DNA of 57,815 nt from Nonomuraea basaltis (GTDB lineage Bacteria > Actinomycetota > Actinomycetes > Streptosporangiales > Streptosporangiaceae): positions 1 to 57,815 of the forward strand of contig NZ_VCJS01000070.1 of assembly GCF_005893125.1 (NCBI RefSeq), given 5' to 3'. Of the stretch, positions 23,685 through 33,173 are shown in pieces. The notes beneath the pieces were generated by a model that saw nothing but the letters and a program-made list of their open reading frames with translations, was not told where the DNA came from and ran no database searches. A program made the position numbers and the translations under genes. The first letter of the stretch is position 1. Each line of letters starts with the position of its first letter.

Positions 23685-24436
23685 GTGAACGCCTGCAGGA
23701 CGACTCCGGCCGCCAGCAACGCGTCCCGCACCCCCTGCGCCAGCCGGACGGCGTCAGGCGTGTCTCCGTGGACGCAGATGGAACGGGCGGAAACCGGTAC
23801 GGAAGTGCCGTCCACGGCCGTCACAGAGCCTTCCACGGCCATCTGGCGGGCACGGGCGGCCACCACGGCCACGTCGTGGAGCACCGCGCCCGGCTCCGTG
23901 CGCGGCAGCAGCATCCCCGCAGGTGTGTACGCCCGGTCCGCGAACGCCTCGCTCACCGTCGGCACGCCCTCGGCCGCCGCCACCTTGTGCACGACGGAGC
24001 CCGGCAGCGTGAGCACCGGCAGCGACGGGTCGTAGTCGGCCACCGCGTCGATCACGGCCGCCGCCTGGACCTCGTCGCGGCAGATCCGGTTGTAGAGCGC
24101 ACCGTGCGGCTTGACGTAGGACACCCGGCCGCCCATCGCCCTGGCGATGCCGTCCACGGCCGCGAGCTGGTAGAGCACCTCCGCGCACAGCTCCTCCGGC
24201 TCGGCCTCCATCTCCCTGCGCCCGAAGTGCGCCAGGTCTCGGTAGGACACCTGCGCCCCGATCGCCACGCCCCGGTCGACGGCCGCCGCGCACGTGCGCC
24301 TGATCGTCACGGGGTCTCCGGCGTGGAAGCCGCAGGCCACGTTGGCACTCGTGACGATGTCGAGCAGTGCGAGGTCGTCGCCGAGGCGCCAGATTCCGAA
24401 GCCCTCACCCAGGTCCGCGTTGAGGTCGATCACCAT
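23681..24436 (-). CDS. pxpA: 5-oxoprolinase subunit A (LamB/YcsF family)
   Basis: 251 residues from the ATG at 24436 (MVIDLNADLGEG matches the family start). In-frame ATGs at 24448 and 24445 would add a few residues, and ribosome sites do not decide. Motifs include NVACGFHAGDP, the KPHGALYN segment and the VCVHGDTP-type end (ICVHGDTP). First gene of the pxpABC operon, which scavenges the spontaneous glutamine/glutamate damage product 5-oxoproline. Confidence 0.92.
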   Translation of the reverse strand: MVIDLNADLGEGFGIWRLGDDLALLDIVTSANVACGFHAGDPVTIRRTCAAAVDRGVAIGAQVSYRDLAHFGRREMEAEPEELCAEVLYQLAAVDGIARAMGGRVSYVKPHGALYNRICRDEVQAAAVIDAVADYDPSLPVLTLPGSVVHKVAAAEGVPTVSEAFADRAYTPAGMLLPRTEPGAVLHDVAVVAARARQMAVEGSVTAVDGTSVPVSARSICVHGDTPDAVRLAQGVRDALLAAGVVLQAFT

Positions 24437-24460
24437 GGCACCCATCATGGCAACTCGCCG

Positions 24461-25231
24461 TCATCTTGGCGCGACGAACAGAGTCTGAGTCGCCGTGCCG
24501 ACCTCGCCGGTCTCGTCGTACAGGGTGGAGCGGGTCAGCCCGCGGCCGGCCGGGCCGATGACCGTCTCGGCGTCCATGCAGATCCACTCGCCCTCGGGGG
24601 CGCGGAACAGGGAGATCGTCAGGTCCACGTTCACGAACACGTGGGTGGCGAAGTCGACGGCGAAGCTGACGCCGTTGCCGCTGTCGGCGAACACCGCCAG
24701 GCGCTCCAGCGGGGCCGGCTCCTCGCCCTCGACCAGCGGGACCGTGAGCCTGCCCCACACCGTGGCGGGGCCGAGCTCCATGGGGCCGCCGGTGGCGAAA
24801 CGCCAGTCGAGCGCCTTGCCGTAGCCGAAGCCGGAGCCCAGCCACGAGCGAGCGTGCTCCTCCGAGGGCGGCGGCACGGGGGCGGGCGGCCCCGGGACCG
24901 AGGTCGCGGGCGTGTCCGCCTCGCGGATGCGCCAGGCGCTCGCCCTGGCGTACTCGCGGCCGCCGGACGACACGCTCGCCGACAGGCACTGCACCCGCTT
25001 GCCGTCGCGCGTCACGTCGGCCGCGATCTCCAGCTCGGCCACCGGCACCGGCGCGAACACGTCCACGACCAGCCTGGACAGCTCCAATCCAGGGCGCGGC
25101 GCGGTCCTGGCCAGCTCGTGGACGATCAGGGCGGTGACCGGGCCCATGTGCTGGGTGCCCGGGTCCCAGGGGCCCTGCGTGTGCTCCGACGCCAGGTAGC
25201 GGCCCTCGGCCATGCGCGTGTACATCGACAT
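24461..25231 (-). CDS. Acyl-CoA thioesterase-like (double hotdog) protein
   Basis: 256 residues from ATG 25231. Resembles the TesB/FcoT-type thioesterase family with two hotdog halves (about 30-110 and 125-250): GPVTALIVHELAR, VVDVFAPVPVAELEI, then VSFAVDFATHVFVNVDLTISL and ETVIGPAGRGLTRSTLYDETG. It probably hydrolyses acyl-CoA; substrate unknown. The promoter is very close: TAGAAT lies about 10 bases before the ATG, so transcription could be leaderless. It is separate from the downstream pxp operon (12-base gap). Confidence 0.75.
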   Translation of the reverse strand: MSMYTRMAEGRYLASEHTQGPWDPGTQHMGPVTALIVHELARTAPRPGLELSRLVVDVFAPVPVAELEIAADVTRDGKRVQCLSASVSSGGREYARASAWRIREADTPATSVPGPPAPVPPPSEEHARSWLGSGFGYGKALDWRFATGGPMELGPATVWGRLTVPLVEGEEPAPLERLAVFADSGNGVSFAVDFATHVFVNVDLTISLFRAPEGEWICMDAETVIGPAGRGLTRSTLYDETGEVGTATQTLFVAPR

Positions 25232-25260
25232 AGAACTAAATTCTAGGATGGCCGCCGGAC

Positions 25261-26811
25261 CTAGATCTCGTCGGGGATGTCGGCGATGTCGTCGAGCGCC
25301 GCGGCCAGCTCGTCCGGGTCGCCGCCGATCCGCTCGGCGATCTCGATCAGCACGTGGAGCACGTCGTGCCGATCGTGGCCGAGGTCGAGCAGGCGCTGCG
25401 CGGCCTCCCACAGCTGCGGCGGGTCGCCCTCCCACAGCCGGGTGGCGATCTCCTCGTGCCAGGCCAGGTGCTCCTGGTCGATCGTGCCGTCGTGGTCGAT
25501 CTCGAGTAACGTACGCCGGTCGGCCTCGTCGGCCGGGTTGAGCCGGTCGAGCTCGATGCCGTTGTGCGTGCCCTGCAGATAGGGAAACGCGAAGACCCGT
25601 CTGGCCAGCGCCGACAGGTCGCCATCCGGCAGCAGGCGCTCCAGCAGCGGCCTGTCGAGCCCGAACGACGTCGGATCGCGGTACGCCTCCGGGAACTTTC
25701 CTGTGGCCTCCCACACCGCGTCAAGCGTGGCCTTGAGGCCCTGCTCGGGCAGCCCGGTGCGCTCCGCGGCGAAGCGGACCCACGCCGACAGCACGTGCGG
25801 CATCGCCTCCTGCTCGGCCACGCTCAGCATCACCTTGCGCGGCAGCCAGTCCAGCAGGAACGTCTCGCACTTGGTCGGGCTGACCCGCATCGGCCGGTTG
25901 AAGTCCTGCTCGCAGCCGTAGTCGATGATGTGGTCGGCGCACCGCGAGGCCGCCGACGGGTCGGACAGGTGCTCGGCCGCGTCCGAGGCCAGGAACTCCG
26001 CCGCCAGCATGGCCCGCCGCTCGCGGCTGTAAGGCGCCTCGATGTGCAGCGGGGCCGGGCGCTTGCGGCCCGGCGGCAGCGCCTTGATCCGGGCGCGGGC
26101 GAAGGCGTGGTAGGCGCTGTAGCTGTCGCTCACCGGGGGCGGCGTCTTCGGCTCCCTGGTGGCCTTCATCGCCGACTCCAGCAGCGCCCTGGCCTGCTCG
26201 GGCTGGATCTCCTCGAACAGCAGCATCGGGTTGCCCGCCGCCTCGGCCCTGGCCTGCTCGAGCAGCTTGTCGACCTGCGAGGACACCCAGGCGTCGCGGG
26301 CCATGCCGCTCATGTTGTAGTCGACGACCACGACCAGCGCGTGCCGGTCCGTCGGCTGGGCTGTCTCGTTCCAGCGGTAGGCGAAGGTGCAGATCACCGT
26401 GTCCTGGTCGCCGTAGGCGTCGCGGGAGACGTAGCAGCCGGCGGGCTTGACGGCGCCGACCTTGTCGGCCCAGCCGGGCCTGGCGACCCCCGACTCCATC
26501 ATCGCCAGCGCCGCGCCCTCGGCCTTGGCGCCCTGGCGGGCCGTGCCGAGATAGGCCAGGCAGATCAGCAACGTCAGCGAGGCCGGGGTGCCGGCCTTGG
26601 CGGCGTAGTCGACCAGCCCCTCCCCGAGCACCTGCTCCACGTCGCCGCCCCTGACGCGCCTGCCCCACCAGGCGCCGATCATGTCGGAGACCATCAGCTC
26701 CGCGTCGAGAGCGGTGCGTACGGCGAGCAGCTCACGAGCCGCCTGCACCATCTCCTTGAACACGTCGTCTGGCGGGGTGCTCTCCCGGGGATCTCGTCGG
26801 TGTCGGCGCAC
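25261..26811 (-). CDS. Conserved hypothetical protein, no domain recognised
   Basis: 516 residues from the GTG at 26811. The open frame extends further upstream into the tandem repeat, where it is not protein-like, so the start is uncertain. The N-terminal part (about 25-190) has helices around VFKEMVQAARELLAVRTALDAEL and a region on 'TVICTFAYRWNE' and 'HALVVVVDYN'. The C-terminal part is mostly helical and acidic, with DWLPRKVMLS and an LSAWVRFAAERTGLPEQGL segment that recalls the tails of pRiA4b ORF-3-type actinobacterial proteins (weak impression). Soluble, no signal peptide or membrane helix. Function unknown. Confidence 0.7.
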   Translation of the reverse strand: MRRHRRDPRESTPPDDVFKEMVQAARELLAVRTALDAELMVSDMIGAWWGRRVRGGDVEQVLGEGLVDYAAKAGTPASLTLLICLAYLGTARQGAKAEGAALAMMESGVARPGWADKVGAVKPAGCYVSRDAYGDQDTVICTFAYRWNETAQPTDRHALVVVVDYNMSGMARDAWVSSQVDKLLEQARAEAAGNPMLLFEEIQPEQARALLESAMKATREPKTPPPVSDSYSAYHAFARARIKALPPGRKRPAPLHIEAPYSRERRAMLAAEFLASDAAEHLSDPSAASRCADHIIDYGCEQDFNRPMRVSPTKCETFLLDWLPRKVMLSVAEQEAMPHVLSAWVRFAAERTGLPEQGLKATLDAVWEATGKFPEAYRDPTSFGLDRPLLERLLPDGDLSALARRVFAFPYLQGTHNGIELDRLNPADEADRRTLLEIDHDGTIDQEHLAWHEEIATRLWEGDPPQLWEAAQRLLDLGHDRHDVLHVLIEIAERIGGDPDELAAALDDIADIPDEI

Positions 26812-26886
26812 ACCCTCACTCTCTCGTATTCCAGGCGCAAACGGTGCGAGAACTCGGCCCGGTAACCCCGATGTTATCGGGGAAAT

Positions 26887-27107
26887 AGTGCCGGAGGCGC
26901 GCTTTGGACATGGTGCCGGAGGTGTGAGCGGCATGGTGCCGGAGGCGCGCTATGGACATGGTGCGGAGGCGCGCTGTGGGCATGGTGCCGGAGGCGTGCT
27001 TCGGGCATCGTGTCCGAGGCACGCGAAGGACCTATGCCCGGAGCCGCGCGAACGGCCCTGTGCCCGGAGGCGTGCGATCGGCGCTATGCCGGAGGCACGC
27101 CTTATCG
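26887..27107. repeat. Degenerate tandem repeat, about nine units of 23-27 bp
   Basis: Successive units read like ATGGTGCCGGAGGCGCGCTnTGGnC. The best-preserved copies start at about 26909, 26932, 26957 and 26981; copies drift toward the right (27006, 27031, 27055, 27081) but keep the CCGGAGGC core. There are no unique spacers. It fills the space between the hypothetical gene and the next small gene and overlaps the latter's 3' end by a few bases. Confidence 0.75.
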
Positions 27108-27326
27108 GGGTCCCCGCGGCGGAGGCGCCGAGTTCACGATCGCGAGCAGGTGCTCTCGCGCGATGCGTTCCACGATCTCGGGCGTCGCTGAGATGCCCAG
27201 ATGCTGCGCACACGCGCACACGTCGGCGACACAGCGGTCGATCGTGTCCACGGGTACGGTCAGGAACTCTTCGGCCAGCCTGAGACTGACCGGTTCCCGC
27301 AGGAACCGTGTGGCCAGAGCGAGCAT
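27102..27326 (-). CDS. Small protein with three-helix-bundle dimerisation-type domain
   Basis: 74 residues from the ATG at 27326 (AGAGGA about 11 bases upstream). The pattern EEFLTVPVDTIDRCVADVCAC ... TPEIVERIAREHLLAIV (two adjacent helical blocks) resembles small actinobacterial proteins annotated with a three-helix bundle dimerisation domain. Two Cys lie close together (DVCAC). Function unknown. Its 3' end touches the tandem repeat. Confidence 0.6.
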   Translation of the reverse strand: MLALATRFLREPVSLRLAEEFLTVPVDTIDRCVADVCACAQHLGISATPEIVERIAREHLLAIVNSAPPPRGPR

Positions 27327-27480
27327 AGATGTGAGATTCCTCTGGAGACCCAGGGGCAAACCCCCAGGAATGTCTGCAGGGCGACTTGCGCTCTCATTTC
27401 ACCTTTTCTCGGGCGGGTGTCAAGCCTCCTCGGAGCTTGTGTTCACTTCACCCGGTGCCCATTCATGCGAAGCTGTCTCC

Positions 27481-28050
27481 ATGCGCATCCAGCTCGCCCA
27501 GCGGGACGAGGCAGACGAGCTCCTCGGCCGCAGCCCGCTCGCCCTGCTCGTCGGCATGCTGCTCGACCAGCAGATCCCCATGGAGTGGGCGTTCACGGGG
27601 CCTTACACCATCTCGGAGCGGCTCGGGCACGACCTCACAGCCGCGGAGATCGCCTCGTATGATCCTGAGGCGTTCGCCGCGCTGCTCGCCGAGAAGCCGG
27701 CCGTGCACCGCTACCCCAAGTCTATGGCGGCCAGGATCCAGCAGCTCGCGGCCTACCTCGTCGAACACTACGACGGACAGCCCGAGAAGATCTGGGCCGA
27801 CGCCACGGACGGCAAAGAGTTGCTGAAACGACTCATGGCCCTTCCAGGATACGGCAAGCAGAAGGCCCAGATTTTTTTGGCATTGCTGGGGAAGCAGTTG
27901 GGGGTCCAGCCGTCAGGCTGGCGAGAGGCAGCCGGAGCCTACGGCGAGGAGGGGTCACACCGATCGGTCGCCGACGTCGTCGACGCCGAGAGCCTGGTCC
28001 GCGTACGTGCCGCCAAGCAGGAGGCCAAGCGCGCGACGACGGCCCGATAG
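27481..28050 (+). CDS. HhH-GPD-type base excision repair protein
   Basis: 189 residues from ATG 27481. Helix-hairpin-helix LPGYGKQKAQIFLALLGKQ (about 121-139) and the N-terminal ALLVGMLLDQQIPMEWAF segment match the actinobacterial HhH-GPD family protein of about 190 residues. It is shorter than EndoIII/MutY and shows no iron-sulfur Cys cluster. Presumed DNA glycosylase-like repair role; the substrate base is not known. Monocistronic. Confidence 0.82.
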   Translation: MRIQLAQRDEADELLGRSPLALLVGMLLDQQIPMEWAFTGPYTISERLGHDLTAAEIASYDPEAFAALLAEKPAVHRYPKSMAARIQQLAAYLVEHYDGQPEKIWADATDGKELLKRLMALPGYGKQKAQIFLALLGKQLGVQPSGWREAAGAYGEEGSHRSVADVVDAESLVRVRAAKQEAKRATTAR

Positions 28051-28267
28051 CTGCGCTGTAACCTGATCTTGCTGCGCGACGTGGAGCGATTTTGACAGGA
28101 TGCGTTGACCTTAGAGGCGACCGGGTGGCGGCGGGGGCTTCCGTCCGCACATGCCCATCGCCGATGATGTACTGCAGAATCCGGTCGCCCGGAGCTGCGC
28201 TACGCCGATACACGATTATGGAGATGTGCCGCGTGGGAGACCCTGGCACGCGACGGAGGTGCCGACC

Positions 28268-30361
28268 ATGAGCGCCGAGACCTCCGTTCCCCGTCCCCGG
28301 GAGTCGGATGTGGACGTCTCAGACTCCGCCCTCTTCCAGGGCATGCTGTCGGAGGCCGAGTTCGCCTTCGCGTTCTTCGACGGCGACAGCCGCGTCCAGC
28401 GGGTCAACGAGGTGTTCTGTGATGTCGTCAGCGTGCCCGCCGAGCGCATGCTGGGCCGGCAGCCCGTCGAAGTGCTCGCCCCCGATCTCAGCCAGATCAT
28501 CAGCCACGCCGTGCAGGCCGTCATCGAGACCGACGCGCCGGTCACCGAGGGCCGTGTGCGCGTGCGGTCGTCGGAGGGCGACACCAGGCACTGGTCGCTG
28601 TCGTTCTCGCCGGTCCACGACGACGCGGGCGAGCTGTGGGCGGTCGCGCTGGTCGGGCTCGACGTGACCGAGAGCCGCCAGACCGAGGAGGCGCTGCGCC
28701 GCAGCGAGGAGCGCTACCGCTCGCTGGTCGAGGCGCAGTCGCAGCTCGTCTGGATCACCTCGCCCACCGGCGCCGTCGTCGAGGACGCGCCGCAGTGGCG
28801 CGCCATCACCGGCCAGGGCCTGGAGGAATACCTCGCCAACGGCTGGCTGGAGGTCGTCCACCCCGACGAGCGCCAGCACACCGAGGAGGCGTGGCGCGAG
28901 GCGCTGCGCGGGCGCACCATGTTCGAGTGGAACTACCGGGTGCGCACCCGGGCCAGCGGCTACCGCCACTTCGAGGTGCGGGCCGTGCCGATCATCAGGC
29001 ACGGCAGGGTCGTCGAGTGGGTCGGCGCCAACACCGACGTGACCCCGCAGCGCGAGGCCGAGGAGATGCGCGGCAGGCTGACCGACCAGCTCGGCGCCGC
29101 CGCCCTGCGCACCGCCCGGCTGCAGGGCGCCACCGCCCAGCTCGCCGAGGCGCTGACGGTCGAGCAGGTGGTGCAGGTCATCATCGACGTGGGCCGCACC
29201 GCCCTGGCCGCCGACCGCTCGGCGGTCGCGCTGCTCGACACCGACCGCGCGGCGCTCAAGCTGATCAACGGCGAGGGCATCCCCGAGGCGTCCGGCGCCT
29301 TCGGTGAGGAGATCCCGCTGTCCAGCTCCAGCGTGATGACCATGGCCGTCAACAGCCGCAGGCCGATGTTCGCCGAGTCGCCGGACAGCCTCAAGGCGCA
29401 GCTGCTGGAGGCCGGCGGCGACGAGGAGGTCCTGGCCAACTACCTCGCCCACAGCGACGAGCGGGCCTGGGTGGGGCTGCCGCTGCTGGCCGCGGGGCGG
29501 GCGCTGGGAGCGCTCCGATTCTCCTTCACCAGGCCGCAGAAGATCTCCCAGGAGGACGGCGTCTTCCTGGAGGCACTGGCCGGCCAGTGCGCGCTGGCGG
29601 TCGAGCGGGCCACGCTGTTCGAGCGCGAGCACCGCACCGCCGAGACGCTCCAGCGCAGCCTGCTGCCCGACCGCCTGCCCGTGGTCAAGGGCCTGGTGCT
29701 GGCCCAGCGCTTCCGCTCGGGCAGCCGCCACGTGCAGGTCGGCGGCGACTGGTACGACGCGTTCGTGCTGCAGGACGGGCGTGTCGCGGCCGTCGTCGGC
29801 GACGTCATGGGCAAGGGCGTCAAGGCCGCGGCGGGCATGGGCCGCATCCGCAACGCCATGCGCGCCCTGGCGCTGACCAACCCGCCGCCCGCGGCCGTGC
29901 TCACCGGGCTCGACCGCGTCTTCGAGGCGACCGAAGAGGAAGAGCAGGTCACGACCCTGGCCTACATGGTCGTCGAGCCTGTCACCGGCGAGGGCACGCT
30001 GGCCCTGGCCGGTCATCCGCCACCCGTTCTGGTTTCTCCGCAGGGCACGGCGATCCTGTGCGACGCCGAGCCCGGCACTCCGCTAGGCTGGCCGACCAGC
30101 CGCAGGCAGTTCCGGTTCGTGGTGCCGCCCGGCCATACCGCCGTGCTCTACTCCGACGGACTCGTGGAGAACAGGAAGCGCGGGCTGGATGCCGGACTCG
30201 CCGAGCTTTGCAGTGTTGTGACCGAAGCGCCGCCTGAGGTCGTAAGTAGTCCGCATATGTTGCTGGACTTCCTGGTTGACCGGATGCTGTCTGGATATGA
30301 ACAGGATGATGACGTTACTGCGCTCGCAATACACGTCCCGCCAGCCACGAAGAGTGACTGA
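28268..30361 (+). CDS. PAS-PAS-GAF-SpoIIE (PP2C-type) serine phosphatase
   Basis: 697 residues from ATG 28268, preceded by GGAGGT at 28255-28260. Two PAS domains (about 20-135 and 150-265; the second with a PAC motif, YRVRTRASGYRHFEVRAVPI), a GAF domain (about 285-445) and a C-terminal SpoIIE/PP2C domain (about 465-695) with metal-site segments VGGDWYDAF, VVGDVMGKG and YSDGLVE. Such proteins dephosphorylate anti-anti-sigma factors and so control alternative sigma factors in response to signals. It lies upstream of the principal sigma factor gene, with its own leader between. No membrane segments. Confidence 0.92.
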   Translation: MSAETSVPRPRESDVDVSDSALFQGMLSEAEFAFAFFDGDSRVQRVNEVFCDVVSVPAERMLGRQPVEVLAPDLSQIISHAVQAVIETDAPVTEGRVRVRSSEGDTRHWSLSFSPVHDDAGELWAVALVGLDVTESRQTEEALRRSEERYRSLVEAQSQLVWITSPTGAVVEDAPQWRAITGQGLEEYLANGWLEVVHPDERQHTEEAWREALRGRTMFEWNYRVRTRASGYRHFEVRAVPIIRHGRVVEWVGANTDVTPQREAEEMRGRLTDQLGAAALRTARLQGATAQLAEALTVEQVVQVIIDVGRTALAADRSAVALLDTDRAALKLINGEGIPEASGAFGEEIPLSSSSVMTMAVNSRRPMFAESPDSLKAQLLEAGGDEEVLANYLAHSDERAWVGLPLLAAGRALGALRFSFTRPQKISQEDGVFLEALAGQCALAVERATLFEREHRTAETLQRSLLPDRLPVVKGLVLAQRFRSGSRHVQVGGDWYDAFVLQDGRVAAVVGDVMGKGVKAAAGMGRIRNAMRALALTNPPPAAVLTGLDRVFEATEEEEQVTTLAYMVVEPVTGEGTLALAGHPPPVLVSPQGTAILCDAEPGTPLGWPTSRRQFRFVVPPGHTAVLYSDGLVENRKRGLDAGLAELCSVVTEAPPEVVSSPHMLLDFLVDRMLSGYEQDDDVTALAIHVPPATKSD

Positions 30362-30603
30362 ATGAAACAGTCATAACGGTTGCTTTCGGGTATCAGTGCC
30401 CCGCTTACGTACGCACTACTGTCTGGGTCGGCCTAGGGTGGAGGTCAACCGCCGGGAGGTGGCCGTACGGAGTGCGGGGTCATGCCAGAATGCTGTGCAG
30501 GTCCGTCGCGGTCCGCACGGCCTCACCGATCTCCGAGAGAGGCAACAGCCCCCCAGCGGGCATCTGGGTCCATTGTCGCCACGCGTTCGTTCGAGAGGTG
30601 TTC

Positions 30604-32259
30604 GTGTCGCCTGCAAGTTCGACTCGCTCGAAGCCACAAGAGCTGAACGAGCCCGTCATTCAGCGACTGCTCGAGCGTGGGCGCTCGCAGGGTTTCCTCG
30701 AGTCTGAGGATGTCCGTCAGGCCTTCGAGGAGGCGGACATCCCCATGTCGCACGCCGCCGCGTTTTTGCGGAACCTCAGCAAAGAGGGCGTGACCGTGGT
30801 GGTGACCGCCGCGGATTCGGCTGCGCCGAAGAAGTCTCGTGGTCCAGCAAAGCGCCGCACTGCCGCCCCCGTCAAGACCAAGACAGCGGCGGCCGCCAAA
30901 GAGCAGCAGCCCGAGACCGTGACCGCGGTCGTGGGAGCCGCTGAAGCCGAGCCGGCCGCCAAGAAGGCGGCCCCTGCCAAGAAGGCCGCCCCGGCGGCGA
31001 AGAAGGCCGCGGCTCCCGCCGCCGCCAAGAAGGCCGAGCCGAAGAGCGCTGGGCCTGCCGACAGTAAGCCGAAGGCATCCGAGTCCGACACGGACGACGA
31101 CGAGGACATCGAGCTCGACGGCGACGTGGCGCTGGAGGACCTCGAGGACATCGAGGTCGACGACACCGACATCGTCGTGGCCGAGGTCGAGTCCGAGTCG
31201 TCCGAGGGTGACTCCGACACCGACGACTCCGAGGAGGGGCCAAAGCCCTCCGAGGTCGTGTCGCTGGAGAAGACCGAGGAAGAAGTCCTCATCCTCACCG
31301 ACGACGACGATGACGCCCCGGTCGCGCAGGTCGCCGCCGCCGGCGCCACCGCCGACCCGGTCAAGGACTATCTCAAGCAGATCGGCAAGGTCCCCCTGCT
31401 CAACGCCGAGCAGGAGGTCGAGCTGGCCAAGCGCATCGAGGCGGGGCTGTTCGCCGAGGAGCAGCTCGGCGCCGGTGAGGCCGAGGGGCTGCCGGTCGAC
31501 GTCAGGGCCGAGCTGGAGTGGATCGCCGAGGACGGTCGCCGGGCCAAGAACCACCTGCTGGAGGCCAACCTCCGGCTCGTGGTCTCGCTGGCCAAGCGCT
31601 ACACCGGCCGCGGCATGCTCTTCCTCGACCTGATCCAGGAAGGCAACCTGGGCCTGATCAGGGCCGTCGAGAAGTTCGACTACACCAAGGGCTACAAGTT
31701 CTCCACCTACGCCACGTGGTGGATCCGGCAGGCGATCACGCGTGCCATGGCCGACCAGGCGCGGACCATCCGCATCCCGGTCCACATGGTCGAAGTGATC
31801 AACAAGCTGGCCCGTGTCCAGCGGCAGATGCTGCAGGACCTGGGCCGCGAGCCCACGCCGGAGGAGCTGGCCCGCGAGCTGGACATGACGCCCGAGAAGG
31901 TCGTCGAGGTCCAGAAGTACGGCCGCGAGCCCATCTCCCTCCACACCCCGCTGGGTGAGGAGGGCGACAGCGAGTTCGGCGACCTCATCGAGGACTCCGA
32001 GGCCATCGTCCCGGCCGACGCCGTCAGCTTCACGCTGCTCCAGGAGCAGCTGCACTCCGTTCTCGACACGTTGTCGGAGCGGGAGGCGGGCGTCGTCTCG
32101 ATGCGCTTCGGGCTCACCGACGGGCAGCCGAAGACGCTGGACGAGATCGGCAAGGTTTACGGGGTGACCCGTGAGCGCATCCGCCAGATCGAGTCCAAGA
32201 CCATGTCCAAGCTGCGTCACCCGTCCCGGTCCCAGGTGCTGCGCGACTACCTGGACTGA
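30604..32259 (+). CDS. rpoD: Principal RNA polymerase sigma factor (RpoD/HrdB)
   Basis: 551 residues from GTG 30604 (GAGAGG at 30593-30598). Region 1.1 at about 15-60 is followed by a long Lys/Ala/Pro then Asp/Glu-rich disordered stretch (about 75-230), as in HrdB. Regions 1.2-4.2 follow: DPVKDYLKQIGKVPLL, ANLRLVVSLAKRYTGRGM, GYKFSTYATWWIRQAITRA (2.3-2.4), and 4.2 TRERIRQIESKTMSKLRHP. Essential vegetative sigma factor. The 242 bases upstream contain its leader; I cannot place promoters with confidence. A strong terminator follows. Confidence 0.96.
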   Translation: MSPASSTRSKPQELNEPVIQRLLERGRSQGFLESEDVRQAFEEADIPMSHAAAFLRNLSKEGVTVVVTAADSAAPKKSRGPAKRRTAAPVKTKTAAAAKEQQPETVTAVVGAAEAEPAAKKAAPAKKAAPAAKKAAAPAAAKKAEPKSAGPADSKPKASESDTDDDEDIELDGDVALEDLEDIEVDDTDIVVAEVESESSEGDSDTDDSEEGPKPSEVVSLEKTEEEVLILTDDDDDAPVAQVAAAGATADPVKDYLKQIGKVPLLNAEQEVELAKRIEAGLFAEEQLGAGEAEGLPVDVRAELEWIAEDGRRAKNHLLEANLRLVVSLAKRYTGRGMLFLDLIQEGNLGLIRAVEKFDYTKGYKFSTYATWWIRQAITRAMADQARTIRIPVHMVEVINKLARVQRQMLQDLGREPTPEELARELDMTPEKVVEVQKYGREPISLHTPLGEEGDSEFGDLIEDSEAIVPADAVSFTLLQEQLHSVLDTLSEREAGVVSMRFGLTDGQPKTLDEIGKVYGVTRERIRQIESKTMSKLRHPSRSQVLRDYLD

Positions 32260-32273
32260 GCCGTCGCTTCACC

Positions 32274-32303
32274 GAGCCCCGCACGACATTTCGTGCGGGG
32301 CTC
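32274..32303 (+). terminator. Terminator of the principal sigma factor gene
   Basis: GAGCCCCGCACGA and TCGTGCGGGGCTC form a perfect 13-bp stem with loop CATT, followed by GATCATTTCT. Confidence 0.85.
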
Positions 32304-32420
32304 GATCATTTCTGCCATCTCTGCGCGCCCGGTCCCGTGACGCCGCCGCTCGGCGCCGTCAGGAGCCCGGTCTCGGCGGTGTCACGAGGCCGGTCTCGGC
32401 GTCGGGTGGCGTCGGCGCCG

Positions 32421-33173
32421 TCAGGAGGCGTCGGTGACGTGCACGTCCAGCGTCCAGGGGCGGTTGGCGCGCGACGGGGGCGTCAGGTCGACGGTGTAAC
32501 CCATGGTGTCCAGGGTCTTGGCCAGCTCGTCCGGTGTCGACGGGGTGGCGTCCTGGCGCAGCAGGGCGCGGGCGATCTCGCCTCGGGTGGCCTTGGCCAT
32601 GTGGCTGACGACCTTGCCGTCCCTGAACACCCGTACCGTCGCCGACCGCTCGCCCGGCTGCCAGGCCCCCGCGTAGGTGGCCGAGCGGAGATCCACCACC
32701 AAACCGGGGATCCGGTCCAGTTGCTTCGAGATTCGCGGCCGCCAGAAGGCCGCCAGGCCCCCGAGGGGCGGCAGGTTGACGCCCATCGAGAGCCGATAGG
32801 GCGGGATCTCGTCTGTGATTCGCACCACACCCCAGAGACCGGAGAAGATCAGCACCGACTCCTCCGCGCGGTTCCTGGCCGTGTCGTCCAGGGTGTTCAG
32901 GCCGAGGTTGTCGTAGAGGACACCGGTGTAGAGGTCGGCGGCGGGGAGCGCGGGGGCGGTCTTCAGCGCCGCGTTCTTGGCCAGTTCGCCCGCCAGGCCG
33001 GGCGTCAGGCCGAGCACGTCGAGGGCGTCGCGGCGCTTGGAGGCCCGGATGAGCGCGGTCATCACCCGCTTGCGGTCCTTGTCGAGCGCGGGAAGGGAGA
33101 GAGGCCCTATGGGAGGCCCGCTTCCCTCGGACGCCTTCCCCTCCGACGGCGGCAGCAAAATCAGCACAAGCAC
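32421..33173 (-). CDS. yaaA: Peroxide stress protein YaaA (DUF328/UPF0246)
   Basis: 250 residues. The family start LILLPPSEGKA, the central LYDNLGLNTLDD, and VLIFSGLWGVVRITDEIPPYRLSMGVNL (in two stretches) are clear, with KATRGEIARALL near the end. YaaA limits intracellular iron availability during peroxide stress in E. coli. Monocistronic, converging on the sigma factor gene. The 117 bases between contain the 14-mer GGCGCCGTCAGGAG twice (about 32353 and 32417). Confidence 0.88.
   Translation of the reverse strand: MLVLILLPPSEGKASEGSGPPIGPLSLPALDKDRKRVMTALIRASKRRDALDVLGLTPGLAGELAKNAALKTAPALPAADLYTGVLYDNLGLNTLDDTARNRAEESVLIFSGLWGVVRITDEIPPYRLSMGVNLPPLGGLAAFWRPRISKQLDRIPGLVVDLRSATYAGAWQPGERSATVRVFRDGKVVSHMAKATRGEIARALLRQDATPSTPDELAKTLDTMGYTVDLTPPSRANRPWTLDVHVTDAS

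Noticed and set aside
26887..27107. CRISPR array
   Set aside because: Units are contiguous and degenerate with no unique spacers of constant length, and no cas gene is present.
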